Assembly: GCF_916618955.1 (NCBI RefSeq)
Contig: NZ_OU745390.1
Location: 2,542,001-2,606,000, forward strand
Direction of reading: 5' to 3'
DNA from: Pseudomonas sp. Marseille-Q3773
Lineage (GTDB): Bacteria; Pseudomonadota; Gammaproteobacteria; Pseudomonadales; Pseudomonadaceae
Length of the DNA: 64,000 bases
Part shown: in pieces, positions 47,809 to 56,635 of the stretch
How positions within the stretch are numbered: position 1 is the first letter of the stretch
How the letters are laid out: each line of letters opens with the position of its first letter
The notes under the pieces: model-generated
The model's input: the letters and a program-made list of their open reading frames with translations, nothing else
Told to the model about the DNA's origin: nothing
Databases searched by the model: none
Translations under genes and position numbers: made by a program

Positions 47809-48621
47809 TCAGCGCGCCGGCGCCAGCCTACCCTTGTCATCGGAGAACACGATCTCCACCCGGCGGTTCTGCGCCCTGCCCCGCTCCGAGGCATTGGCCT
47901 CGATCGGGTACTGGTCGCCATACCCTTCGACCTGCAGGCGCTTCTCGTCGATGCCCAGGTCGACCAGCATGTCCGCGACGGCCTGCGCCCGGTCACGCGA
48001 CAACTTCAGGTTGTCCTCGGCCGTGCCGGTACTGTCGGTATAACCTTCGATCCGTACCACCCGGCGCGGGTTGAGCTGGAGGAACTGCACCAGCTTGAGC
48101 ACGGTGCGGCTGGCCGAGTTCTTCAGGTCGGCACGGCCGGTATCGAACAGCACGTCGCCCAGGGTCATTACCAGACCGCGATCGGTCTGCTCCGAGGCCA
48201 GCGCGGCGATCTGCGACTCGATCCACTTGCCCTGCTGCTGGACACTGGCCAGCTTGGCCTCGCGCAAGGCCAGCTGCAGGCGCTGGCGCTCCAGGTCGAG
48301 CTTGGCCTGGCGCTCCTGGTTCAGCGCCAGCCTGGCATGCTCGCTGGCAATCTCGCTGTAGCGCTGGCTGAGGTAGGCGTAATGGCGCACGTCGGCACCG
48401 GTGCCGATGTAGCTGGACAGGCGCTCGGCGCGGGCCAGCGACTCGCCTGCGCGAATCACGTCACGCGGGGCACTGCGCAGCACATCGGAGTTGTCCTTGA
48501 CCTTCTGGAAGGCGGCGCTGGCATCATCCAGCGCTGCACTGCTGCGCTGGCTGGCGCAACCTTGCAAACCTGCCGCCAGCGCCAGTACGGCGAGCGCGGC
48601 CAATGGTGCACGGCGGATCAT
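47809..48621 (-). CDS. OmpA-family lipoprotein
   Basis: A 270-residue lipoprotein. Signal with lipobox LQGC (Cys22). The N-terminal half is helical (LARAERLSSYIGTGADVRHYAYLSQRYSEIASEHARLALNQ) and includes a DUF4398-like part; the C-terminal half is an OmpA peptidoglycan-binding domain: GDVLFDTGRADLKNSA, VVRIEGYTDSTGTAEDNLKLSRDRAQAVADMLVD, and EANASERGRAQNRRVEI. It is anchored in the outer membrane and reaches peptidoglycan. It overlaps the 117-residue gene (ATGA) on its 5' side. Confidence 0.9.
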   Translation of the reverse strand: MIRRAPLAALAVLALAAGLQGCASQRSSAALDDASAAFQKVKDNSDVLRSAPRDVIRAGESLARAERLSSYIGTGADVRHYAYLSQRYSEIASEHARLALNQERQAKLDLERQRLQLALREAKLASVQQQGKWIESQIAALASEQTDRGLVMTLGDVLFDTGRADLKNSASRTVLKLVQFLQLNPRRVVRIEGYTDSTGTAEDNLKLSRDRAQAVADMLVDLGIDEKRLQVEGYGDQYPIEANASERGRAQNRRVEIVFSDDKGRLAPAR

Positions 48622-48971
48622 GGCTGCACCTCCAGCTGCTTGCGCAGGCGCTTGACCCGCGACTGCAGCAGCTGCAACTGCTCTTCGCTCTTCTGGTTCA
48701 GCACCTGGGCTTCGGCCAGGCGCGCATCCAGCTCGGCCTGCTCGGCGCGCATGCGCGCATCGCGGTAATCTTCGGTGAGCATGTTGGTCTTGGCCCGGGC
48801 CAGCTTGTCTTCGGCCAGCTTGAGCGCTTCGACCTGCTCGGTGGCCCCGACGGCCCTGGCCTGCTCCAGTGCCTGCTCGGAAATGCGCATCTGCTCGACA
48901 GGGGCCGGATCGTTGGCGCAGCCAGCCAGGCCGACTACGGCCAGGGCAAGGATTAGTGGTTGGGTTCTCAC
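48618..48971 (-). CDS. DUF4398 lipoprotein
   Basis: A 117-residue lipoprotein (lipobox LAGC, Cys18), starting at GTG 48971 after AGGAAGATTGC. The mature part is a long helix with two DUF4398-type repeats (AEDKLARAKTNMLTEDYRDARMRAEQAELDARLAEAQ) and coiled-coil periodicity, as in small envelope lipoproteins that associate with OmpA-like partners. Its stop overlaps the next ATG by four bases. The two DUF4398-containing proteins are adjacent and probably form a complex. Confidence 0.85.
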   Translation of the reverse strand: MRTQPLILALAVVGLAGCANDPAPVEQMRISEQALEQARAVGATEQVEALKLAEDKLARAKTNMLTEDYRDARMRAEQAELDARLAEAQVLNQKSEEQLQLLQSRVKRLRKQLEVQP

Positions 48972-48980
48972 GCAATCTTC

Positions 48981-49802
48981 CTAGTGTTTGGGGGCGTCCG
49001 ACGGCACTTGCAGCTGGGCTTTCCAGCGCTCGACATTGCGCTGCAGAGCGGCCTCGGACGCACCGGAGATCGGCAATTCTGTCAGTTTTTTTGCCAATTG
49101 CCCACGCAACCAGCTGTCATTGCAGGCTGAATTGTGCGACACGGCCAGGTACAGCCCCGGCCGGTCCACCGGCAGCCCGCGGGCAATCAGCTGGTTGCTC
49201 ATGCCCAGGCTCTGCACCATCGCCATACCCGCATAGCGGCCTGCAAGCACATAGTCGACCTGGCCGAGCAGCAGCTTCTGGAATGCCTGGGTCAGGTTCT
49301 GCGCCGGCACCAGCTTCAGCTGCGCCTTGACGAACGCGGTGAAGGCCGGTGTCAGCCGCGCGCGCTCGGACACACTGCCCTGGTACCTGGCCAGGTCCGC
49401 CGGGCCATCAAAAGCCAGCGCGGCATCGTGGCGGGTCCACACCAGGTATTCGTTGAGCTGCAGGGGCGGGTGAATGTAGTCGAGCGCGGTCAGTTGCTCC
49501 ACCTGCATGGGTGTGTCGAGCAACAGGTCCATGCGGCCGCTGCGCACTTCTTCCAGCGCCTGGTCACGACGCCCGGCGCTGAGCACCTCTACCTGCAACC
49601 CCAGCTCGCCAGCCGCCTGACGCAGCAGGTCGACGTTGGCACCGATCAGGTGTTTCGGGTCGTTCGGGTCTTGCCATGAGTATGGCGGCGCATCGGGGCT
49701 GCCAGTGGCCACCAGGCGTTCGCACTTGCCTGCCGCCATGGCCAGCGGCGACGCCAATACCGCCATGCATGCCAGCGCCCTGCCCGTTCCGCGCAACGTC
49801 AT
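48981..49802 (-). CDS. periplasmic solute-binding protein (SBP_bac_3-like)
   Basis: A 273-residue exported protein. Signal: ALACMAVLASPLAMA, then AGK. The mature part has an SBP_bac_3-type fold: TGSPDAPPYSWQDPND, IGANVDLLRQAAGELGLQVEVLS, RSGRMDLLLDTPM. It begins with a Cys (AGKCERL). No ABC permease is present, so it may be a sensor-like or orphan binding protein, in line with its operon: the DUF4398 lipoprotein starts nine bases after its stop, and the OmpA-like one next. The ribosome site GAGGAG is upstream of ATG 49802. Confidence 0.8.
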   Translation of the reverse strand: MTLRGTGRALACMAVLASPLAMAAGKCERLVATGSPDAPPYSWQDPNDPKHLIGANVDLLRQAAGELGLQVEVLSAGRRDQALEEVRSGRMDLLLDTPMQVEQLTALDYIHPPLQLNEYLVWTRHDAALAFDGPADLARYQGSVSERARLTPAFTAFVKAQLKLVPAQNLTQAFQKLLLGQVDYVLAGRYAGMAMVQSLGMSNQLIARGLPVDRPGLYLAVSHNSACNDSWLRGQLAKKLTELPISGASEAALQRNVERWKAQLQVPSDAPKH

Positions 49803-49822
49803 CCCTCACTCCTCAGCCCATA

Positions 49823-49858
49823 AAAAAACCCGACCCTCGAAACGAGGGCCGGGTTCTT
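49823..49858 (-). terminator. terminator of etfB-etfA
   Basis: AACCCG(G/A)CCCTCG paired with CGAGGG(T/C)CGGGTT around TTTCG, followed on the minus strand by TTTTTTTATG. It is about 20 bases past the etfA stop. Confidence 0.85.
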
Positions 49859-49877
49859 TATAAGTGAAGCAGGCGGA

Positions 49878-50807
49878 TCAGACCAGCTTTTCCAGCTCTG
49901 GCACTGCTTCGAACAGGTCGGCGACCAGGCCGTAGTCAGCCACCTGGAAGATCGGCGCCTCTTCGTCCTTGTTGATCGCCACGATCACCTTGGAGTCCTT
50001 CATGCCGGCCAGGTGCTGGATCGCGCCGGAGATACCGACGGCGATGTACAGCTGTGGCGCAACGATCTTGCCGGTCTGGCCGACCTGCATGTCGTTGGGC
50101 ACGAAGCCCGCGTCGACCGCGGCGCGCGAAGCACCGACGGCAGCGCCGAGCTTGTCGGCCAGGCTGTACAGGTGCTTGAAGTTGTCCCCGTTGCCCATGC
50201 CACGGCCACCGGAGACGACGATCTTGGCAGCGGTCAGTTCCGGGCGGTCGGACTTGGCCAGCTCTTCGCCAACGAAAGCCGAGATGCCGGCGTTGTGCGC
50301 AGCGCCCACGGTTTCGATGGCAGCCGAACCACCTTCGCCCGCCACGGCGTCGAAGCCGGTAGTACGCACGGTGATGACCTTGATGGCCGCGCTCGACTGC
50401 ACGGTGGCAATGGCGTTACCGGCATAGATCGGGCGCTTGAAGGTATCGGCGGACTCGACCGAAATGATCTCGGAGATCTGGTCCACGTCCAGCAGCGCGG
50501 CAACGCGCGGCAGGATGTTCTTGCCGTTGGTGGTGGCCGGGGCCAGCACGTGGCTGTAGCCCTTGGCCAGTTCGACGATCAGCGGCGCGACGTTTTCCGG
50601 CAGGACATGTGCATAGGCTGCGTTGTCGGCAACCAGCACCTTGGCCACGCCAGCGATCTTCGCAGCAGATTCGGCAACGCCGCCCACGTTCTGGCCGGCG
50701 ACCAGCACGTGCACATCACCACCGATCTTGGCGGCAGCAGCAACAGTGTTCAGGGTGGCCGGGGCTACGGCACCGTTCTCGTATTCAGCGACAACCAGGA
50801 TAGTCAT
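49878..50807 (-). CDS. etfA: electron transfer flavoprotein alpha subunit
   Basis: A 309-residue subunit that binds FAD. It starts [21 protein letters not shown] and carries the C-terminal FAD domain with SGGRGMG, and [24 protein letters not shown]. Together with EtfB it takes electrons from acyl-CoA and other dehydrogenases and hands them to Etf-QO. ATG 50807 directly abuts the etfB stop. Confidence 0.97.
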   Translation of the reverse strand: MTILVVAEYENGAVAPATLNTVAAAAKIGGDVHVLVAGQNVGGVAESAAKIAGVAKVLVADNAAYAHVLPENVAPLIVELAKGYSHVLAPATTNGKNILPRVAALLDVDQISEIISVESADTFKRPIYAGNAIATVQSSAAIKVITVRTTGFDAVAGEGGSAAIETVGAAHNAGISAFVGEELAKSDRPELTAAKIVVSGGRGMGNGDNFKHLYSLADKLGAAVGASRAAVDAGFVPNDMQVGQTGKIVAPQLYIAVGISGAIQHLAGMKDSKVIVAINKDEEAPIFQVADYGLVADLFEAVPELEKLV

Positions 50808-51557
50808 TTAGATTACCTTCGCTTCGTTCTTCAGCTTCTCGACCAGTTCGGCCACCGATTTGACCTTGATGCCGGCGCTGCGGGCAGCCGGGGCTTCAAC
50901 CTTCAGGGTCTTGTTGGTGGAGGCGAGGGAAACGCCCAGCGCGTCTGGAGTGATGGTCTCCAGCGGCTTCTTCTTGGCCTTCATGATGTTCGGCAGCGAC
51001 GCGTAGCGTGGCTCGTTCAGGCGCAGGTCGGTGGTGACGATGGCTGGCAGGTTCAGGGCCACGGTCTGCAGGCCGCCGTCGATTTCACGGGTGACGTTCA
51101 GCTTGTCGCCAGTCACTTCCACCTTGGAGGCGAAGGTGCCCTGGGCAAAGCCGGTCAACGCGGCCAGCATCTGGCCGGTCTGGTTGTTGTCGCTGTCGAT
51201 GGCCTGTTTGCCAAGGATGACCAGTTGCGGCTGCTCCTTGTCGACAACGGCCTTCAGCGCCTTGGCCACGGCCAGGGAGTTCAGTTCATCAGCGGCTTCG
51301 ACCAGGATGGCGCGGTCGGCGCCCAGGGCCAGGGCGGTACGCAGTTGTTCCTGGGCAGTGGCCGGGCCGACGGAGACGACGACGATCTCGGTCGCAACGC
51401 CCTTTTCCTTCAGGCGCACGGCTTCTTCCACGGCGATTTCGCAGAAGGGGTTCATGGACATCTTGACGTTAGCAAGGTCGACGCCGGAGTTGTCCGCCTT
51501 GACGCGAACCTTGACGTTGTAGTCGACCACTCGTTTGACAGCTACAAGAACCTTCAT
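50808..51557 (-). CDS. etfB: electron transfer flavoprotein beta subunit
   Basis: A 249-residue AMP-binding subunit. The start is [20 protein letters not shown], and the signature V-x(3)-A-L-G-A-D-R region [13 protein letters not shown] is present. Operon with etfA (zero spacing) confirms it. The promoter is in the 555-base gap to etf-QO. Confidence 0.97.
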   Translation of the reverse strand: MKVLVAVKRVVDYNVKVRVKADNSGVDLANVKMSMNPFCEIAVEEAVRLKEKGVATEIVVVSVGPATAQEQLRTALALGADRAILVEAADELNSLAVAKALKAVVDKEQPQLVILGKQAIDSDNNQTGQMLAALTGFAQGTFASKVEVTGDKLNVTREIDGGLQTVALNLPAIVTTDLRLNEPRYASLPNIMKAKKKPLETITPDALGVSLASTNKTLKVEAPAARSAGIKVKSVAELVEKLKNEAKVI

Positions 51558-51932
51558 GGATTCCTCGTTACTCTCCGGTGAATAGATAGTCGCCTGGGGC
51601 CATGCCCGGCGATGCGCGTGGGTACAAGGGCACCTCCAAAAACGTACCGGGAGGCAGTAACTTCACAGTGACCGAACAGTCTTGTCCGGACGCTTGCGTC
51701 AAATACTCACGGGTCATTTTCTGTCGTGGCGTGTAAACTCCACTACAAACCGGCCCAAGGCCGCAAAACCCTGCTCCACACCTGGTCTTTAGAGGTGTAC
51801 CTGCGCCCGGCTGCAAGCCTACGGCGAACGTAAAACCGCTCGTATCTTGACCGTAACACCCAATCCGGTCAATACGGCAAATCGGTCACCCTCCAGCCGC
51901 GCTCCAGTGATTTTACTGGCCTGCGGCAAATT
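51558..51932 (-). promoter_or_regulatory. etfB upstream region
   Basis: Non-coding. On the minus strand TTGACC (51872-51867), 17 bases, then CAAGAT (51849-51844) is a possible promoter; it overlaps the inverted repeat TTGACCG/CGGTCAA (51847-51853 and 51866-51872). The -10 is poor, so this is a weak call. No gene in this region is supported. Confidence 0.35.
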
Positions 51933-51946
51933 CAAACAAACGTTTG
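51933..51946. promoter_or_regulatory. PsrA-type operator
   Basis: CAAAC-AAAC-GTTTG fits the published PsrA motif (G/C)AAAC(N2-4)GTTT(G/C). It ends two bases before the -35 of etf-QO. PsrA is a long-chain-fatty-acid-responsive regulator in Pseudomonas, and I recall etf genes among its targets in P. aeruginosa. Confidence 0.65.
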
Positions 51947-51948
51947 TA

Positions 51949-51977
51949 TTGGACCCGCCAAGTGGTGTAGATATAAT
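51949..51977 (+). promoter_or_regulatory. sigma-70 promoter of etf-QO
   Basis: TTGGAC (51949-51954), a 17-base spacer and TATAAT (51972-51977): nearly perfect. It gives a start near 51985 and a leader of about 125 bases to the GTG at 52113. Confidence 0.85.
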
Positions 51978-52112
51978 GCGCGGCCAAGACAAAACGGTGT
52001 AGTCCGTCATTTGCCCAGCTACAGCTCCGCCGCTGCATAGAACCGCGGCGAATGCCCCGCGCACCCATAAGACCAAGCAACAGCACGAGCCTTGATGAGT
52101 AGGAGAGAACCA

Positions 52113-53777
52113 GTGGAACGCGAATACATGGAATTCGACGTGGTCATCGTCGGCGCCGGCCCGGCAGGCCTGTCCGCCGCCTGCCGCCTGAAGCAGAAGG
52201 CCGCCGAAGCCGGTAACGAAATCAGCGTCTGCGTGGTGGAAAAGGGCTCTGAAGTCGGCGCCCACATCCTCTCCGGTGCGGTGTTCGAGCCGCGTGCCCT
52301 GAACGAGCTGTTCCCCGACTGGAAAGCCCTTGGCGCGCCACTGAACACCGAAGTGAAACGCGACGACATCTACGTGCTCAAGGATGCCGGCAGCGCGACC
52401 AGGGTACCTGACCTGTTCGTGCCCAAGACCATGCACAACCACGGCAACTACATCATCTCGCTGGGCAACCTGTGCCGCTGGCTGGCCCAGCAGGCCGAGA
52501 ACCTCGGCGTGGAGATCTACCCGGGCTTCGCCGCCCAGGAAGCGCTGTTCGATGACAACGGCGTGGTCCGCGGCATCATTACCGGTGACCTCGGTGTGGA
52601 CCGCGAAGGCAACCCGAAGGACGGCCTGTACACCCCGGGCATGGAACTGCGCGCCAAGTACACCCTGTTCGCCGAAGGTTGCCGTGGCCATATCGGCAAA
52701 CAGTTGATCAAGCGTTTCAACCTCGACAGCGAAGCCGATGTTCAGCATTACGGCATCGGTTTGAAGGAAATCTGGGAAATCGACCCGGCCAGGCACGAAC
52801 AGGGTCTGGTGGTGCACACCGCCGGCTGGCCGCTGGACGTGATGGCCAAGGACAACACCGGTGGTTCGTTCCTGTATCACCTGGAAAACAACCAGGTAGT
52901 CGTCGGCCTGATCGTCGACCTCTCCTACGCCAACCCGTACCTGTCGCCGTTCGACGAATTCCAGCGGCTGAAGCACCACCCGGTGATCAGCCAGTACCTC
53001 GAAGGCGGCAAGCGGATCAGCTACGGCGCCCGCGCAATTGCCAAAGGTGGTTTGAACTCGCTGCCGAAAATGGTGTTCGATGGCGGTGCGCTGATCGGTT
53101 GTGACCTCGGCACCTTGAACTTCTCCAAGATCAAGGGCAGCCACACCGCAATGAAGTCCGGCATGCTGGCGGCCGAAGCGGTCGCCGACGCGCTGGCCGC
53201 CGGCAGCGAAGGCGGCGACAAGCTGAACGGCTACGTCAGCGCCTTCAAGGCCAGCTGGTTGTACGAAGAACTGTTCGCCAGCCGCAACTTCGGCGCGGCC
53301 ATCCACAAGTTCGGTCCGATCCTCGGTGGTGCGTTCAACTATGTCGACCAGAACTGGTTCGGTGGCAAGCTGCCGTTTACCCTGCACGACACCAAGCCGG
53401 ACTACGCCTGCCTGAAGCTGGCGGCCGACTCGCAGAAGATCGACTACCCGAAACCGGACGGCAAGCTCAGCTTCGACAAGCTCAGCTCGGTATTCCTCTC
53501 CAGTACCAACCACGAAGAGGAACAACCTTGCCACCTGAAGCTGACCGACCCGAACATCCCGATCGCCAGCAACCTGCCACTGTACGACGAACCGGCGCAG
53601 CGCTATTGCCCGGCGGGCGTGTACGAAGTGGTGAGCCAGGAAGATGGCAGCAAGCGCTTCCAGATCAACGCGCAGAACTGCGTGCACTGCAAGACCTGTG
53701 ACATCAAGGACCCGGCCCAGAACATCACCTGGGTCACCCCCGAGGGCGCTGGCGGGCCGAACTACCCGAACATGTAA
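52113..53777 (+). CDS. electron transfer flavoprotein-ubiquinone oxidoreductase
   Basis: A 554-residue inner-membrane-associated FAD/4Fe-4S protein that passes electrons from ETF to ubiquinone. The start is GTG 52113 (VEREYMEFDVV), with AGGAGAGAACCA upstream; a TTG and ATG further up are less likely. FAD site VGAGPAGLSAAC near the start; quinone-contact region GGFGSIKG-like part; 4Fe-4S cluster in QRYCPAGVY, and NCVHCKTCDIKDP at the C-terminus. It is divergent from etfBA and has a fine promoter and terminator. Confidence 0.96.
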   Translation: MEREYMEFDVVIVGAGPAGLSAACRLKQKAAEAGNEISVCVVEKGSEVGAHILSGAVFEPRALNELFPDWKALGAPLNTEVKRDDIYVLKDAGSATRVPDLFVPKTMHNHGNYIISLGNLCRWLAQQAENLGVEIYPGFAAQEALFDDNGVVRGIITGDLGVDREGNPKDGLYTPGMELRAKYTLFAEGCRGHIGKQLIKRFNLDSEADVQHYGIGLKEIWEIDPARHEQGLVVHTAGWPLDVMAKDNTGGSFLYHLENNQVVVGLIVDLSYANPYLSPFDEFQRLKHHPVISQYLEGGKRISYGARAIAKGGLNSLPKMVFDGGALIGCDLGTLNFSKIKGSHTAMKSGMLAAEAVADALAAGSEGGDKLNGYVSAFKASWLYEELFASRNFGAAIHKFGPILGGAFNYVDQNWFGGKLPFTLHDTKPDYACLKLAADSQKIDYPKPDGKLSFDKLSSVFLSSTNHEEEQPCHLKLTDPNIPIASNLPLYDEPAQRYCPAGVYEVVSQEDGSKRFQINAQNCVHCKTCDIKDPAQNITWVTPEGAGGPNYPNM

Positions 53778-53798
53778 GCCTCCGCCCTTGCGGTAATG

Positions 53799-53832
53799 AA
53801 AAGCCCCCGGTTCTCACGAGCCGGGGGCTTTT
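53799..53832 (+). terminator. terminator after etf-QO
   Basis: AAAAGCCCCCGG/CCGGGGGCTTTT around TTCTCACGAG, about 20 bases beyond the stop, with A- and T-runs. It is also usable in the opposite direction for the MFS gene. Confidence 0.9.
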
Positions 53833-53867
53833 CCGTTTTACCTGTTGCCTGGCGGTACTGGCCGCGC

Positions 53868-55190
53868 CTACAGGCACCGCGTCGGCAGGAACTCGGGCTC
53901 GCTCATCGGCAACGGCTCACGACGCCCGAAACAGAGCGCCGTCAACACCCCCACCGCGCCCATGATCAGGCAGAACCCGGCACACACCCACGGGCTCCAT
54001 GGCATCAATGCAACCAGCGCCAGCGGTGTGGTACTGGCCCACAGCGCGTAGGCCACGTTGTAGGTGAAGGAAATACCCGACACACGGATCTCGGCCGGGA
54101 ACAACCCGACCATTACCGACGGCACCACCCCCACCACGCCACAGCACAGGCCGGCCAGAGCATAGGCCAGCCAAGTCATGCCCCACTGCCCTACCAGGCT
54201 GGCGTACAACACGCCGATGCCCAGCGGCAGCAGCAGGCTGTAGAACATCAGCGCGCGCCAGGCGCCGACGCGGTCGACCAGCAGGCCGGCCAGCACGCAG
54301 CCGATATTGAGAAACACGATACCCACGCTGCTCAGGGCAAAAGTGTGCCCGGCCGTCATGCCGAAGCGCTGCTGCATCACCGTCGGGGTAATCACCACCA
54401 GCACCACCACGGCAGAAGTCAGCACACAGGTCAGCAGCGCCGCCGGGATCAACGCCCGCCGGTGCTCGCCCAGCACCTGCCGCAGCGGGAAGCGCACCGG
54501 CTGTTGCTGGCGCGCACGCAAGGCAAGGAACACCGGTGTTTCGCTGAGCCAGCGGCGCAGCCACACGCCGATCACACCAAACACCCCACCCAGCAGGAAC
54601 GGGTAGCGCCAGGCGTAATCGAGAATTTCCTGCGCGGTGAACAGCTGTGCCAGCAGGGTCGCAGTCAACGCCCCCAGCAGGTAGCCGAAGGTCAGCCCGG
54701 CCTGCAGGAAGCCCAGGGCGTAGCCGCGCCGCCCGGCCGGCGCATGCTCGGCGACGAAGGTCCAGGCGCTGGGCACTTCACCGCCCACCGCCGCGCCCTG
54801 CAGAATGCGCAGGGCCAGCAGGATCAGAGGCGCCGCATAGCCGATGTCGGCGTAGGTCGGCATCACCCCGATCAACAGGCACGGCAGGGCCATCATCAGG
54901 ATGCTCAGGCTGAACACCCGCTTGCGCCCCAGGTGGTCGGCGAAGTGCGCCATCAGGATGCCGCCCAGCGGTCGCGCCAGGTAGCCGGTGACGAAAATCC
55001 CGAAGCTTTGCAGCAGGCGCAGCCATTCGGGCATCTCGGGCGGGAAGAACAGCTGGCTGAGGGTGAGCGCAAAGAACACGAAGATGATGAAATCGTAGAT
55101 TTCCAGCGCGCCGCCCAGCGCCGCCAGGCCCAGGGTCCGGTGATCGCCGCGGCTGAACCGGGACGGGCGAGCGGTATCGTTGGCAGTCAT
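53868..55190 (-). CDS. MFS transporter (metabolite:H+ symporter type)
   Basis: A 440-residue transporter with 12 predicted helices. The N-terminal region LGLAALGGALEIYDFIIFVFFA and the loop GHLGRK-like HFADHLGRKRVFSL are typical of the MHS subfamily (citrate/proline/shikimate/alpha-ketoglutarate carriers). The conserved RILQGAAVGGEVPSAWTFVAEHAPAGRRG loop is the family's signature. The substrate is not clear; small acids are likely. No neighbouring catabolic genes. Confidence 0.85.
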   Translation of the reverse strand: MTANDTARPSRFSRGDHRTLGLAALGGALEIYDFIIFVFFALTLSQLFFPPEMPEWLRLLQSFGIFVTGYLARPLGGILMAHFADHLGRKRVFSLSILMMALPCLLIGVMPTYADIGYAAPLILLALRILQGAAVGGEVPSAWTFVAEHAPAGRRGYALGFLQAGLTFGYLLGALTATLLAQLFTAQEILDYAWRYPFLLGGVFGVIGVWLRRWLSETPVFLALRARQQQPVRFPLRQVLGEHRRALIPAALLTCVLTSAVVVLVVITPTVMQQRFGMTAGHTFALSSVGIVFLNIGCVLAGLLVDRVGAWRALMFYSLLLPLGIGVLYASLVGQWGMTWLAYALAGLCCGVVGVVPSVMVGLFPAEIRVSGISFTYNVAYALWASTTPLALVALMPWSPWVCAGFCLIMGAVGVLTALCFGRREPLPMSEPEFLPTRCL

Positions 55191-55261
55191 GGCAGGGTCC
55201 GCAAATCGGCAAAGGCCGAAAGAATAGCAAATAGCGGCCCCCTTGCCCCGCCTGCGGCGTG

Positions 55262-55741
55262 CTAGCGGTTGAACACCGTGTGGGCGAAGTTGGCCCGCGC
55301 CACTGGCCGCGCCGGTGCTGCGGGCAGCGTGCCCGGCAGTGGCAGCTTGCCGACCTGCAGCGGCGTATCGATGATCGCCATGAACGCCTCCAGCGCCTCA
55401 TTGTCAGGCACCTGCGGCAGGCTCAGGCTGACCGCCTGGCGCTCGGCCTGGGGAACCGAAGGTACTTTCACCTGTGTGGAGTGATAAAGCAGGGCATGCT
55501 GGATCTGGGTGCTGACACGGCAGAAGCGCTCCAGGTCGACCCCGGCATGGCTGGCCAGCTCGATATTGCCCAGCAGCAGGTGGAAAGGCTGCAAGGCACA
55601 CAGCACCAGGCGCTGCAGCTCCTCGAAGCTGTCCACGGGTGCAATCCGGTAATAGCCCAGGCCATTGAGCAGCCGTTCCAGCTGCAGGCGCTGGCACGGG
55701 TGTGCATCGGCGATAAGGATGCGCAAGGTCTTGTTTGCCAT
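55262..55741 (-). CDS. degenerate response-regulator receiver protein
   Basis: A 159-residue protein. LRILIADAHPCQRLQLERLLNGLGYYRIAPVDSFEELQRL is a receiver fold N-terminus, but where the phospho-acceptor Asp should be the sequence is HLLLGNIEL (Gly58) and the N-terminal acidic pair is only Asp12. This suggests a pseudo-receiver, not phosphorylated. No DNA-binding domain is seen after it; the tail (TLPAAPARPVARANFAHTVFNR) is low complexity. The start is ATG 55741 (MANKTLRIL) or, less likely, ATG 55780. It is 170 bases from the ECF sigma gene. Confidence 0.6.
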   Translation of the reverse strand: MANKTLRILIADAHPCQRLQLERLLNGLGYYRIAPVDSFEELQRLVLCALQPFHLLLGNIELASHAGVDLERFCRVSTQIQHALLYHSTQVKVPSVPQAERQAVSLSLPQVPDNEALEAFMAIIDTPLQVGKLPLPGTLPAAPARPVARANFAHTVFNR

Positions 55742-55911
55742 TGGTCGGGCCTGGGCAGTGGGGTAATGGGTACGCTCCATGACCGTACTGCGCCAGTGAC
55801 GGCTACTGCCTGGTCGAGGCCTGGCAGGGGTCTACCTTGATAGAAGTCGGGAAAGACGCAGAAATCAAGTGACCGGGCGAGGGAATTTGCAGTCGCCTGG
55901 CTGGCCGGTAA

Positions 55912-56388
55912 TCAGCATTCCCACTCGCGCATGCGCACCCGGCAGTGCTTCATGGCGTTGACGATGTGTTTTTCCACCAGGCTGCGGGAAATACCCAGAT
56001 GGTCGGCAATCTGCTGGTGCGACAGGCCATCGAGCTTGCGCAGCAGAAAGCAGTCACGGCAAACCTTGCCCAGCTCATCCAGGGCACGCTGCATCAGCGT
56101 CAGGCGCTGGTCGAGCTGCATGTCGTGGGCCGGCGCCGGGGTGTGCCAGCGCTCGTCGCTGTCCAGCACCTCCAGCGGCTCGGCCTGACGTACCAGGTGG
56201 CGCCGGTGGCGGTCGATCACAAGGTTGAGCGCGGTGCGGTAGAGAAAGGCACGCGGGTGCTCGATGCGTTCGCCGTCGGTGCGCTCCAGCACCCGCAGGT
56301 AAGCATCGTGCGCCACGTCTTCGGCGGCCTGGCGACTGCCCAGGCGCGCGGAAAGGAAGCCCACCAGTTCGCGATAGTAATGTTCCAC
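55912..56388 (-). CDS. fpvI: ECF sigma factor (FecI/FpvI-like)
   Basis: A 158-residue iron-regulated ECF sigma factor. Sigma2 region: ELVGFLSARLGSRQAAEDVAHDAYLRVLER, then HPRAFLYRTALNLVIDRHRR. Sigma4 HTH: GLSHQQIADHLGISRSLVEKHIVNAMKH. Its position beside pvdRT-opmQ, and a Fur-box-like site 86-106 bases upstream, fit FpvI, which directs transcription of the pyoverdine receptor gene fpvA. An adjacent anti-sigma FpvR gene is not seen in the window. The symbol is from context; PvdS is unlikely by size and neighbours. Confidence 0.75.
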   Translation of the reverse strand: MEHYYRELVGFLSARLGSRQAAEDVAHDAYLRVLERTDGERIEHPRAFLYRTALNLVIDRHRRHLVRQAEPLEVLDSDERWHTPAPAHDMQLDQRLTLMQRALDELGKVCRDCFLLRKLDGLSHQQIADHLGISRSLVEKHIVNAMKHCRVRMREWEC

Positions 56389-56476
56389 GACGTTACCTGA
56401 GATCGTCCTGCCAGCCTGGCCAGAAAGCCCTTTCAGGCAGCGCGCGGGACCGAGTGATGTCAGCCTGCGATCTTAC

Positions 56477-56494
56477 AAATTATAATGATTCTCA
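56477..56494. promoter_or_regulatory. Fur-box-like site upstream of the ECF sigma gene
   Basis: Reverse complement TGAGAATCATTATAATTT resembles the Fur box (GATAATGATAATCATTATC) and is 89-106 bases before the ATG at 56388. Iron repression is therefore likely. Confidence 0.65.
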
Positions 56495-56580
56495 GCAACA
56501 CGGTATGGCTGTAGGGGTTCAGCGCCTGTCGGATCGAACGCCACATCTCTATCGCCGTGCCAGCCCCACACGATAACCGC

Positions 56581-56604
56581 TAAATCCCCTTCTGCCGCTT
56601 TCGT
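56581..56604 (+). promoter_or_regulatory. PvdS iron-starvation box before pvdR
   Basis: TAAAT (56581-56585), exactly 16 bases, CGT (56602-56604). This is the consensus TAAAT-N16-CGT of PvdS-dependent promoters. The start would be near 56611 and the leader about 25 bases. Confidence 0.8.
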
Positions 56605-56635
56605 CTATCTGGCACCCACTCGGCTGGAAGTGCGC

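Noticed and set aside
51819..53687. Minus-strand frame opposite etf-QO, 622 codons
   Set aside because: Covers the etf-QO gene and its promoter; no domain and no ribosome site.
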